NCBI GenBank assembly: GCA_902574705.1
Contig: CACGOM010000009.1
Span: 1-43,586, forward strand
Direction: 5' to 3'
Length of the DNA stretch: 43,586 nucleotides
Source: an uncultured Pelagibacteraceae bacterium
Lineage (GTDB): Bacteria > Pseudomonadota > Alphaproteobacteria > Pelagibacterales > Pelagibacteraceae
How positions within the stretch are numbered: position 1 is the stretch's first letter; every line of letters begins with the position of its first letter. Below the pieces are notes generated by a model, which searched no databases, had not been told where the DNA came from, and saw only the letters and a program-made list of their open reading frames with translations. Below are positions 9,131 through 16,261 of this stretch, one piece after another. A program made the translations under genes and the position numbers.

Positions 9131-9358
9131 ATGAACAAAGAAAACGCAAGTAAACTCTGGAAAATTATTCAGGAAGCTGGCGATTATTTGGTTGGACAAT
9201 TACCAAATCATCCAAATCATCCAAAAGGTAGAAATCCATATGCCCATGTAGCTATCTGCGTTAAAGATAAATTTAATGCAAGTTATAAAGATATACCCGA
9301 CGACAAGTTTGATAAAGTTATAAGTTATATTGAATTTTTAAAACAAAATCCAAGTTAG
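9131..9358 (+). CDS. small conserved-looking hypothetical protein
   Basis: 75 residues from the ATG at 9131 (MNKENASKLW); a TTG three codons upstream is an unlikely alternative. The centre is rich in His, Pro and Asn (QLPNHPNHPKGRNPYAHVA). It is followed by a helix with KFNASYKDIPDDKFDKVISY, loosely like the KF..SYKDIP helix of phage ORF6C-type domains; that resemblance is by eye only. Soluble, no signal peptide. The TAG stop interleaves with the TAA stop of the convergent amidinotransferase gene (TTAG, 9355-9358). The structured composition, unlike random AT-rich ORFs, supports a real gene. Confidence 0.65.
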   Translation: MNKENASKLWKIIQEAGDYLVGQLPNHPNHPKGRNPYAHVAICVKDKFNASYKDIPDDKFDKVISYIEFLKQNPS

Positions 9359-10470
9359 GGTTGTTTTGGAAAATAATCTTTTAAATTGCCTTCTCTATAA
9401 ACATCAGCAGTACAACAGTGAAGTCCTCCTCCAAATGCGTAAGCATCTCTAAGTTCTACAGGAACAACTTCCATTCCTAATTTATCTAATTGCTCAGCTT
9501 GATAAATTTCACTTTTTTCAACACATACTGTCTTAGGATCCAAAACTAAAACATTCATTGACAACCAAACAGATGAATAACATAAAGCTGGTGGAGAATT
9601 ATGAGCTGGCTGAGCTGAGTCCACTATCTTCCATCCATTATCTTCGAATAATTTTCTCTGTTCTTTTGGCAATCTTCTTTGAGGATTATTTATGATTAAA
9701 CCTTCTTTAATTGGGGTAAAAGTTGCATCAATATGAATAGGATAAGGGTCACCTGGGAAATTAACAGCATGGACTCTATGATCTTTGTAGTGTCTTTTTA
9801 TCCAATCAATACCTTTTAAATTTGTAGTAAATCCGTGTTGTACGACCAAATCTTTACCAAATCTCAAAATGTCTGCTGCATCGAATAATGGCTCCTCTTC
9901 TGTTGTTACAAAAAACTTTTTTTCTGTCCATTCTAATCTTTTTTGAACTCCAATTTTTTCCGATAGATAATCTTTTCTGTAATCAGCATCAGTTAATCTT
10001 GGTTTTGGAGCAGCTTCATGCCTCATGTTGGGGTCTTCGTTATAATATTTTTTTAATAAAGGTCGATAACACAGATATTCAAACCATCTACATCTATAAC
10101 TCATTGTTGCTTCTAAAATTTCATTTCCTACTGTCAAAAGAACATCTCTTGGAGGCATGCAGCCAAACATTGTTTCTGCTTTCCAGTCTGGAGTTGAGGT
10201 TTGTTGGTTGAAATCAATTGGTGTTGGTCGATCAACTCTTATTCCACGTTTTTCTAACATGGATGAAAAGTTGTCTAAAAGTTCATTTGCTTTATCAACA
10301 GTATCTTTAGTTCTTGGTCCATACTGACCTCTCATATCAGAGTCTTCTGGAACTTTTGCATCTAACGCTGGTTCAGGTGCAGGAATACAAGTTCCATCTG
10401 CCCTTCCAACAATTACATGTTTTAAAGGATCCCACTCATTCCAACTATTAACTTTTGCTTTTTCTGACAT
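9355..10470 (-). CDS. amidinotransferase, arginine:glycine amidinotransferase-like
   Basis: 371 residues. Family marks match the AGAT/GATM group: PLFDAADILRFGKD with Asp197, HIDATFTPI with His246 and Asp248, SMNVLVLDPKTV, and GGGLHCCTADVYREG with the expected catalytic Cys352. AGAT moves the amidino group of arginine to glycine, giving guanidinoacetate and ornithine. StrB-type relatives use other acceptors, so the exact acceptor is open. Where AGAT has HCWT this protein has HCCT, giving a second Cys next to the nucleophile. The ATG directly follows the creatinase stop (0 bases between), so the two are co-translated. This pairing suggests a role in guanidino-compound metabolism. Confidence 0.85.
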   Translation of the reverse strand: MSEKAKVNSWNEWDPLKHVIVGRADGTCIPAPEPALDAKVPEDSDMRGQYGPRTKDTVDKANELLDNFSSMLEKRGIRVDRPTPIDFNQQTSTPDWKAETMFGCMPPRDVLLTVGNEILEATMSYRCRWFEYLCYRPLLKKYYNEDPNMRHEAAPKPRLTDADYRKDYLSEKIGVQKRLEWTEKKFFVTTEEEPLFDAADILRFGKDLVVQHGFTTNLKGIDWIKRHYKDHRVHAVNFPGDPYPIHIDATFTPIKEGLIINNPQRRLPKEQRKLFEDNGWKIVDSAQPAHNSPPALCYSSVWLSMNVLVLDPKTVCVEKSEIYQAEQLDKLGMEVVPVELRDAYAFGGGLHCCTADVYREGNLKDYFPKQP

Positions 10471-11688
10471 TTAATTTTTAATTATATTTTTTTCAGGTCC
10501 AAATGGGAATTTGGTAATATTTTCAGCACCTTTTTCAGTGATTACTAAGATATCATGCTCTCGATAACCGCCCGCACCTGGTTTTCCTTCTGGTATCATT
10601 ATCATTGGTTCCATAGATATAACCATATTTTTCTCAAGTACAGTATCAATATCCTCTCTGAGTTCTAAACCTGCCTCTCTTCCATAAAAATGAGAAAGCA
10701 TTCCAAATGAGTGGCCATAACCAAAGGTTCTATATTGAAGATATCCGAGTTGAGCAAATAAATCGTTTAATTCCTCACAAATTTCTGAACACTTAATGCC
10801 GGGTTTTATTAATTCTAAACCTCTTTTATGAACTTTAACATTGGCCTCCCAAGCTTTAAGGGAGTCATCGTCTATTTCTTCAACAAATAATGTTCTCTCT
10901 AAAGCAGTATAATAACCTGATATCATCGGAAAAGTATTTAATGATAATATGTCTCCTTTTTTCAAAGCTCTATTTGTTTTGGGATTATGTGCACCATCTG
11001 TATTAATTCCTGATTGAAACCATACCCACGTGTCCATGTATTCTGCATTTGGATATATTTTTACAATCTCTCTTTCCATTCTATCTCTTCCAGCAATAGC
11101 TATTTCAATTTCTGTTTGTCCTGGTTTTATATGTTTTACGATTTCTTCTGCTCCTAAATCTGCGATTCTTGCTCCATTTTTAATAATTTCTATTTCTTCA
11201 TCAGATTTAATCATTCTTATTTTCATTAAATGATCTGCAATATTTTTAAATAGTGAATTAAAAAATATAGAATTTAATTTATCTTTTATATCTAAAGTTA
11301 TATGGTCATTTTCAATGCCAATGTTTTTTGGAGGATTGTCTCTACCTATAATTGATACGATTGCTCTTAGAAAATTATCTCGTTTCCAGTCTGTATAAAT
11401 AACGTTATCACAATGTGATCTTCTCCATGGTTGACTTGCATCAATATTGGCAGAGATTGTTACAATTTTTTTTTGAGTTACTACGCATCCATAAGGTCTG
11501 CCAAATGAACAATAAATAAATCCCGTATAGTAAGCTATATTATGCATTGATGTTAAGATTACCATGTCCATACCTTGTTCAGACATAACATCTCTTAGTT
11601 TCTTTAATCTATTTTGGTATTCTTTTTCTGTGAATGGTAGTTTTACTTTTTCACCATTCTTTAATTCGAAAAAATCTGGTCTTTCCAT
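10471..11688 (-). CDS. creatinase (creatine amidinohydrolase)
   Basis: 405 residues, creatinase length (about 403). It has the N-terminal creatinase domain and the C-terminal pita-bread fold of M24 enzymes. From memory of the Pseudomonas enzyme, conserved stretches include YCSFGRPYG, SANIDASQPWRR, DTWVWFQSGINTDGAHNP, GYGHSFG, SMEPMIM and GAGGYREHDI. The residues His234, Glu264, His326, Glu360 and His378 fall exactly two positions after Pseudomonas His232, Glu262, His324, Glu358 and His376. Creatinase hydrolyses creatine to sarcosine and urea without metal. An M24 peptidase is less likely because the peptidase metal ligands are replaced. It sits between an EamA transporter (6 bases) and the amidinotransferase (0 bases). 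Confidence 0.88.
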   Translation of the reverse strand: MERPDFFELKNGEKVKLPFTEKEYQNRLKKLRDVMSEQGMDMVILTSMHNIAYYTGFIYCSFGRPYGCVVTQKKIVTISANIDASQPWRRSHCDNVIYTDWKRDNFLRAIVSIIGRDNPPKNIGIENDHITLDIKDKLNSIFFNSLFKNIADHLMKIRMIKSDEEIEIIKNGARIADLGAEEIVKHIKPGQTEIEIAIAGRDRMEREIVKIYPNAEYMDTWVWFQSGINTDGAHNPKTNRALKKGDILSLNTFPMISGYYTALERTLFVEEIDDDSLKAWEANVKVHKRGLELIKPGIKCSEICEELNDLFAQLGYLQYRTFGYGHSFGMLSHFYGREAGLELREDIDTVLEKNMVISMEPMIMIPEGKPGAGGYREHDILVITEKGAENITKFPFGPEKNIIKN

Positions 11689-11694
11689 ATTAAT

Positions 11695-12600
11695 TTAATT
11701 CAGCCCAATAAATCTTCTATTGGATCTAATTATTAAACTATAATAGATAATTGAAAGAAATATAAAAAACCCTCCAATTATAGTACTTTGTGTCGGAACT
11801 TCATTAATTCCTAAAAAAGGTAACCACACCCAGAAAATACCACCTATTACTTCAGTTAAAGATAAAAGTGTTAGTTCAGCTGCAGGTATATGTTTTGATC
11901 CAATTGAATATAAAATCAAACCAAGACAAACTAAAGTTCCATGTGTAGCAAACAGAGCATGATTTTTTCCAGTAGATAAGAAAGTCAAATCATTAACAAT
12001 GATCATTATCCCTGAAAAAATACAACAAAATAAGCCAGCTATAGAAACTGTTGTAAATTTTGGTGTTTCTTTTCGCCATCTTAATGTTATTGAAAAAACT
12101 GCAAAACCTATTGAGGAAAGAAGTCCAAAAACGAGACCGAAGATAGTATTTTGACCAGTATTATCAATTGACATTATCAAGATTCCAACTGCAGCTATTG
12201 ATATTGAAACCCAAACATTGGCAGAAATAGTTTCTTTTAAAAACATAAAACCTAATAATGCGGTTATAAAAGGCATGGCCGCTAAACATAGCAATGTAAC
12301 AGCCGCTGAAGTGTTGGTTATTGAATAAATAAAAGAGATCATTGCAATTCCAAGTCCAACACCACCAATTAATCCAGAGATACCAACTTTTTTATAATTC
12401 ACTAAAAATTCTTTTCCCTCTTCTAGATATAAAAATAAGTTTAAGATTATAAAAATGACAATACCTCTAGTAAATAAATACTGCCAAGGCACTTGCTGAG
12501 CTCCATCAATATGTCTAACTACATAAGGACCAAATGACCATAAAAGGCCGGCTATTAATACTATAGGAATTGCAACTTTTGCATCTTTTATATCGAGCAT
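11695..12600 (-). CDS. EamA/DMT-family transporter, creatinase operon
   Basis: 301 residues, ten predicted helices. First-repeat end ITNTSAAVTLLCLAAMPFITA then FLKETIS; second-repeat end AAELTLLSLTEVIGGIFWVWL. These are the paired EamA signatures. First gene of a three-gene minus-strand operon, six bases ahead of creatinase. By context a guanidino compound, creatine or a breakdown product is a plausible substrate, but that is inference and direction of transport is unknown. About 50 bases separate its start from the moeA stop, with no clear promoter or terminator hairpin. Confidence 0.86.
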   Translation of the reverse strand: MLDIKDAKVAIPIVLIAGLLWSFGPYVVRHIDGAQQVPWQYLFTRGIVIFIILNLFLYLEEGKEFLVNYKKVGISGLIGGVGLGIAMISFIYSITNTSAAVTLLCLAAMPFITALLGFMFLKETISANVWVSISIAAVGILIMSIDNTGQNTIFGLVFGLLSSIGFAVFSITLRWRKETPKFTTVSIAGLFCCIFSGIMIIVNDLTFLSTGKNHALFATHGTLVCLGLILYSIGSKHIPAAELTLLSLTEVIGGIFWVWLPFLGINEVPTQSTIIGGFFIFLSIIYYSLIIRSNRRFIGLN

Positions 12601-12651
12601 GCCAATTTCTATTATTTATTAATTTTTTTAACAACAAAATTAATTTTAAAA

Positions 12652-13893
12652 TTATAAAAAATTAACACCAAAAGTTGTATAGCAATCAATCAGATCGCCC
12701 TTTTTAAAGCGGGCCTGTCCATATTTGAAATGTCCCCACATATTTGATTTGGTTAAAGGTTTTATTTTAAATGATTCTTGACCTTTTAAAATTTCAAATT
12801 CAGCATATCCTTTTTTTGAAATTTTTATTTTTCCTTTTATAAATCGTGTGAAATCTTTTTTCTTTTCAAAATTATTTACTAATTTTGCTTTAATGGGGGT
12901 GTTGCCTAAATAACTAAGACACTTAAATATAAATGGCAAAACGAAAAATCTAAAACATGCGGCAGTAGATATAGGATTCCCTGGTAATCCAAAAAAGACA
13001 GTATTTGAATTTAGTTTTGAAAATAATATTGGTTTTCCTGGTCTTATTTTTACACCTTTAAAGTATTTTTTTTGGTTTAGTTTTTTAATTATTCTTGGAA
13101 CATAATCATATTTACCCGCAGAGACAGCTCCGATAGTAATAATTATGTCTGTATTATTTTTTATATTTTTATTTAATTCTCTTAAAAATTTTTTTTCATC
13201 ATTATCTCTTAAGATTGATTTTTCATTAATTTTTAAAGGTAATATTTTTGAAAAAGACTTAATATAACTACCATTTGAATTTCTTACTTTCCAATTAGGA
13301 ATTATTTGATTATTTGATATTTCGTTACCAGTAGCAAAAAAAACAATTTGAATTTTTTTGTGAACCTGAATCTTTCTTATACCTAAAGTTTTTAAAGCTA
13401 AAATATCCGAAGGTTTTATTAAATCTCCTTTTTTCAAAACTATTTGACCTTTTTTATAATCACTACCTGCAAATCTTAGATTATTAAATTTTGATATTTT
13501 TTTATTAATAACTAAATAATTGCTATTTTTAACATTTATTAAAGTTGATTTTTCGTAAGGAATAATTGTATCAAAAGGTTTATTAATTATTGCGCCTGTC
13601 ATTACTTCAATACATGAGTTTTTTGGAATTTTTTTAATTTTTGGATTGTCTCCAGCTGCAATTATTTTTAATATTTTTAATCTAATTTTATTATTTTTAT
13701 TTGCATTTTTGGTTTCTTTGGAGTTAATAGCAAAACCATCAAAGGCACTATTGTTTGCAGCAGGATAATCAAATTTACAATAAATATTTTTGGAACAAAT
13801 TCGGTATAAAGAGTCTTTAGAAAAAATAGTTTCCGATTTTATCGAAAGATAAGATTTGTTTAATTTTTTAATTGCTTCCTTATACGAAATCAT
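12652..13893 (-). CDS. moeA: molybdopterin molybdenumtransferase
   Basis: 413 residues, full MoeA length. MoeA inserts molybdate into adenylylated molybdopterin to make the active cofactor. Visible landmarks are the N-terminal DYPAANNSAFDGFAI, AAGDNP, EVMTGAIIN, the MoCF-type domain with FFATGNEI, RNSNGSY, TIGAVSAGKYDYVP, and the FFGLPGNPISTAACF loop; a beta-barrel domain IV ends the protein. The ATG overlaps the TGA of the frameshifted mobA reading frame (ATGA at 13890-13893), so mobA-moeA is an operon. It is divergent from the formate dehydrogenase operon, the only evident user of the cofactor in this window. The 12.65-14.5 kb stretch is especially A+T rich. Confidence 0.92.
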   Translation of the reverse strand: MISYKEAIKKLNKSYLSIKSETIFSKDSLYRICSKNIYCKFDYPAANNSAFDGFAINSKETKNANKNNKIRLKILKIIAAGDNPKIKKIPKNSCIEVMTGAIINKPFDTIIPYEKSTLINVKNSNYLVINKKISKFNNLRFAGSDYKKGQIVLKKGDLIKPSDILALKTLGIRKIQVHKKIQIVFFATGNEISNNQIIPNWKVRNSNGSYIKSFSKILPLKINEKSILRDNDEKKFLRELNKNIKNNTDIIITIGAVSAGKYDYVPRIIKKLNQKKYFKGVKIRPGKPILFSKLNSNTVFFGLPGNPISTAACFRFFVLPFIFKCLSYLGNTPIKAKLVNNFEKKKDFTRFIKGKIKISKKGYAEFEILKGQESFKIKPLTKSNMWGHFKYGQARFKKGDLIDCYTTFGVNFL

Positions 13894-14499
13894 TTTTTGT
13901 TATATATCTTTTCTGCTAGGGCTAGCTCTTCCTTTGTATTTATATTTAAAAACTCATTTTCATTTTTTATATTTTTTTCAATTAAACTACAGCCAATTTT
14001 ATCAGCCCACAAATCAACCTTTCTAAAATTATTATTAATGTCTTCTTCTAAAGTTTTCTCTAAACTTACTGACCACGTGCCAAAAATATTATGTCTTTGA
14101 TGCTTATCCTTGATAAAAAAAATCTTTTCCTTTGTAGAAATTGTTTTTTTCTATCATTGTCTCAATAATTTTTTCATCAAAAAATGGAGTGTCACATGGG
14201 AAAGTCATTATCCAATTATAATTTTTATTTTTTTTTGCAAACTTTATTGCTGACAAAACACCAACCAGTGGGCCCAAATGTCCATCAATACAATCTTTGA
14301 TAACGCTAATTTTTGATTCATTTATTCTCAATTTTCTATCATTTGAAACAATTAAAATTTCATTAAAATATTTACTCAATTTATTAATTACATGGTCGAT
14401 TAATTTGGAATTTGATAAATTAGATAAAGACTTATTACTGCCAAATCTTGACGATTTGCCGCCTGCTAAAATGACGCCTAAAATATTGTGCTCTTTCAT
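13890..14499 (-). CDS. mobA: molybdenum cofactor guanylyltransferase, split by a frameshift
   Basis: MobA attaches GMP to Mo-molybdopterin to give the guanine dinucleotide cofactor used by formate dehydrogenases. The N-terminal frame (14499 down to 14104, 131 residues) has the nucleotidyltransferase loop LGVILAGGKSSRFGSNKSL and MTFPCDTPFF. It stops prematurely right after a run of eight A on the plus strand (14115-14122). Shifting by one base there reopens a frame that continues IKDKHQRHNIFGTWS, FRKVDLWA and FLNINTKEELALAE to a TGA at 13890-13892 that overlaps the moeA start. The joined product would be about 202 residues, normal for MobA. The cause is a sequencing error, a true frameshift mutation or slippage; the intact C-terminal frame argues against long-standing decay. 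Confidence 0.88.
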
Positions 14500-14544
14500 T
14501 AAAAGAAATATAAATCAAATAATTTTTTAATTAAAGTTTTATAA

Positions 14545-14943
14545 ATGGATATTGAAATTCTACAAATAGCTGCTGACACAAAAAATAATAAAAAAATTAA
14601 AAATTTTACTCATAAATCAAAATTTAAAAGTCAATTATGTGGTGATGAGATTGAAATAAGCCTAATAATAAAAGATCAGAAAATTCTAGATATGGGGTAC
14701 CAATGTAAATCTTGTATTTATTGTCAAGCATCTGCAAGCTTATTATCTAAATTATCAATAAATAAACCATTGAAAAAAATCAAAGAACTAAGTGATTTTG
14801 TAAATAATTTTTTTAAAAGTACTAATGTAAAATTTTCTAAAGAATGGAAAGCTTTTGAAAAACTTTTTGATAAGAAAAATATTTCAAGAAAAGATTGTAT
14901 TCTATTACCTTTCAAAACTGTTACAAAAGCTTTAAAATCATAA
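14545..14943 (+). CDS. NifU/SufU/IscU-like iron-sulfur scaffold protein
   Basis: 132 residues, one IscU-fold domain. Expected ligand cysteines are Cys32 in LCGDEIE (with Asp34), a cluster Cys54-x2-Cys57-x2-Cys60 before QASASLLS, and Cys118 in RKDCILLPFKTV. The CDEIE-like, QASAS and RxxC-LLP-F patterns match SufU-type scaffolds. Extra cysteines at 54 and 60 are not usual for IscU. It would assemble Fe-S clusters, and formate dehydrogenase, encoded downstream, needs many of them. First gene of the operon: 45 bases from the divergent mobA start and one base before the HPP gene. Confidence 0.8.
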   Translation: MDIEILQIAADTKNNKKIKNFTHKSKFKSQLCGDEIEISLIIKDQKILDMGYQCKSCIYCQASASLLSKLSINKPLKKIKELSDFVNNFFKSTNVKFSKEWKAFEKLFDKKNISRKDCILLPFKTVTKALKS

Positions 14944-14944
14944 A

Positions 14945-15409
14945 ATGGAAAAAGATAATTTATTCAAATCAATTTTGGCAGGTGTTTTTTCAACTATTAC
15001 AATTGGTGCTTTAACATATCTTACTTATAAAACATCTTTTGGTTTATTTTTAATTGCATCGTTTGGATCATCTATGGTTTTATTGTATGGCTATCCAGAG
15101 AGTCCATTTGCACAGCCCAAAAATATTTTCTTTGGACATTTTTTAACTGCCTTTATAGGTATAATAGTTTTAAAATTTGTTCCTCTCCCTATATATATTA
15201 CAATACCTATAGCTACAGGTTTGGGAGTTTGTTTTATGATTTTATTAAATGTAACTCACCCACCTGCTGGTGGAAATCCTATTATTGTTATTATTGGTGG
15301 TGTATCTTTTGAATATTTAATTAGTCCTATTATACTTGGTTCAATTATTGTTTTAGTATTTGGAGTAGTATTAAATAGATTTGTATTAAAAAAAAAATAC
15401 CCTAAATAA
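14945..15409 (+). CDS. HPP-family integral membrane protein
   Basis: 154 residues with about four transmembrane helices. It has the family-defining THPPAGGNP segment near residue 103 and the upstream FGSSMVLLYGYPESPFAQPKN segment. HPP proteins are poorly understood; some plant and cyanobacterial members are linked to nitrite transport. Position between the Fe-S scaffold gene and fdhD (one base to each side) places it firmly in the formate dehydrogenase operon. Nitrite carriers often also handle formate, so formate uptake is a testable idea, not an established role. Confidence 0.82.
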   Translation: MEKDNLFKSILAGVFSTITIGALTYLTYKTSFGLFLIASFGSSMVLLYGYPESPFAQPKNIFFGHFLTAFIGIIVLKFVPLPIYITIPIATGLGVCFMILLNVTHPPAGGNPIIVIIGGVSFEYLISPIILGSIIVLVFGVVLNRFVLKKKYPK

Positions 15410-15410
15410 A

Positions 15411-16253
15411 ATGGATATTAAATATAGCGTCTCGAAATTAAAAAATTCAAAATTAGAAGATATAAAGGATTCTGTTTCTGTTGAAGAACCTTTAGAAATG
15501 CGTCTTAAATATAAAAAAAATAATAAATGGGAAGTAGAAAATATTTCAATTACAATGAGAACGCCTGGTAATGATGAAGATTTAATTAAAGGTTTTTTAT
15601 TTAATGAGCAAATAATTACAAATATTTATGATATTGAGTCCATAGAACATAAAGGGGAAGTTTCAGGTGACTATAATTTGCAAAATGTAATTGAAGCAAC
15701 AATTAGTAATATCGATAATATAGAAATAGGAAAATTGAAAAGAAATTTTGTTACAAATTCTTCATGTGGGGTATGTGGAAAAACTTCACTAGATGCCATT
15801 CAAGTAATTAAAGAGAATAAACTAGATTTAACATTCCCTCTAATTAATGAAAAAGTTATATTAAGGTCGCCTAAATTATTGATGAATGAACAATCCGAAT
15901 TTTCAAAAACAGGAGGCATACATGCTAGTGCTTTAATTGATGTGAATGGAAATGTCATTGCAATCAAGGAGGATGTTGGTCGACACAATGCATTGGACAA
16001 GCTTATTGGTCATTCGATCTCTAAAAAAATACTTAATCCAGAGAAACAATTCATTGCGTGCTCTGGAAGGTTGAATTTTGAATTAGTTCAGAAGGGTTTA
16101 ATGGGTAATATTGGGGTTATGGCTGGTGTGGGTGCGCCTACGAGTCTCGCTATTGATCTTGCTAAACGTTTTGACATGACTCTATTAGGTTTTGTAAAAG
16201 AGAGTAGCTTTAATATTTATAGTAATAAGAAAAGAATTATATTAAGTAGCTAA
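15411..16253 (+). CDS. fdhD: formate dehydrogenase accessory sulfurtransferase
   Basis: 280 residues. FdhD passes sulfur from a cysteine desulfurase to the Mo-bis-MGD cofactor, which formate dehydrogenase needs for activity. The essential CxxC is Cys119-Gly-Val-Cys122 within NSSCGVCGKTS. Other family segments are TMRTPGNDEDLIKGFLF, GGIHASALID, EDVGRHNALDKLIG and SGRLNFELVQKG. The gene begins one base after the HPP stop and ends eight bases before the beta subunit gene, so all are made together. No Shine-Dalgarno sequence is visible, as for most starts in this window. Confidence 0.93.
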   Translation: MDIKYSVSKLKNSKLEDIKDSVSVEEPLEMRLKYKKNNKWEVENISITMRTPGNDEDLIKGFLFNEQIITNIYDIESIEHKGEVSGDYNLQNVIEATISNIDNIEIGKLKRNFVTNSSCGVCGKTSLDAIQVIKENKLDLTFPLINEKVILRSPKLLMNEQSEFSKTGGIHASALIDVNGNVIAIKEDVGRHNALDKLIGHSISKKILNPEKQFIACSGRLNFELVQKGLMGNIGVMAGVGAPTSLAIDLAKRFDMTLLGFVKESSFNIYSNKKRIILSS

Positions 16254-16261
16254 ATTAAAAT

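Noticed and set aside
7071..9358. Genomic island at the glycosyltransferase/coiled-coil region
   Set aside because: Accessory look only; no integrase, tRNA junction, flanking repeats or clear composition break to support an island call.
9888..10211. 107-codon plus-strand ORF
   Set aside because: Lies wholly inside the well-supported amidinotransferase gene on the opposite strand.
10471..11688. Xaa-Pro aminopeptidase or DddP-type DMSP lyase as an alternative for the M24 protein
   Set aside because: The peptidase metal-ligand set is absent and the sequence follows creatinase residue by residue at the active site.
13897..14100. 67-codon plus-strand ORF between moeA and mobA
   Set aside because: It is antisense to the out-of-frame C-terminal third of mobA, which has clear MobA sequence on the minus strand.
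14500..14544. Promoter elements in the divergent mobA/Fe-S scaffold gap
   Set aside because: A shared promoter region is expected here, but the 45 bases are so A+T rich that no -10/-35 pair can be singled out.
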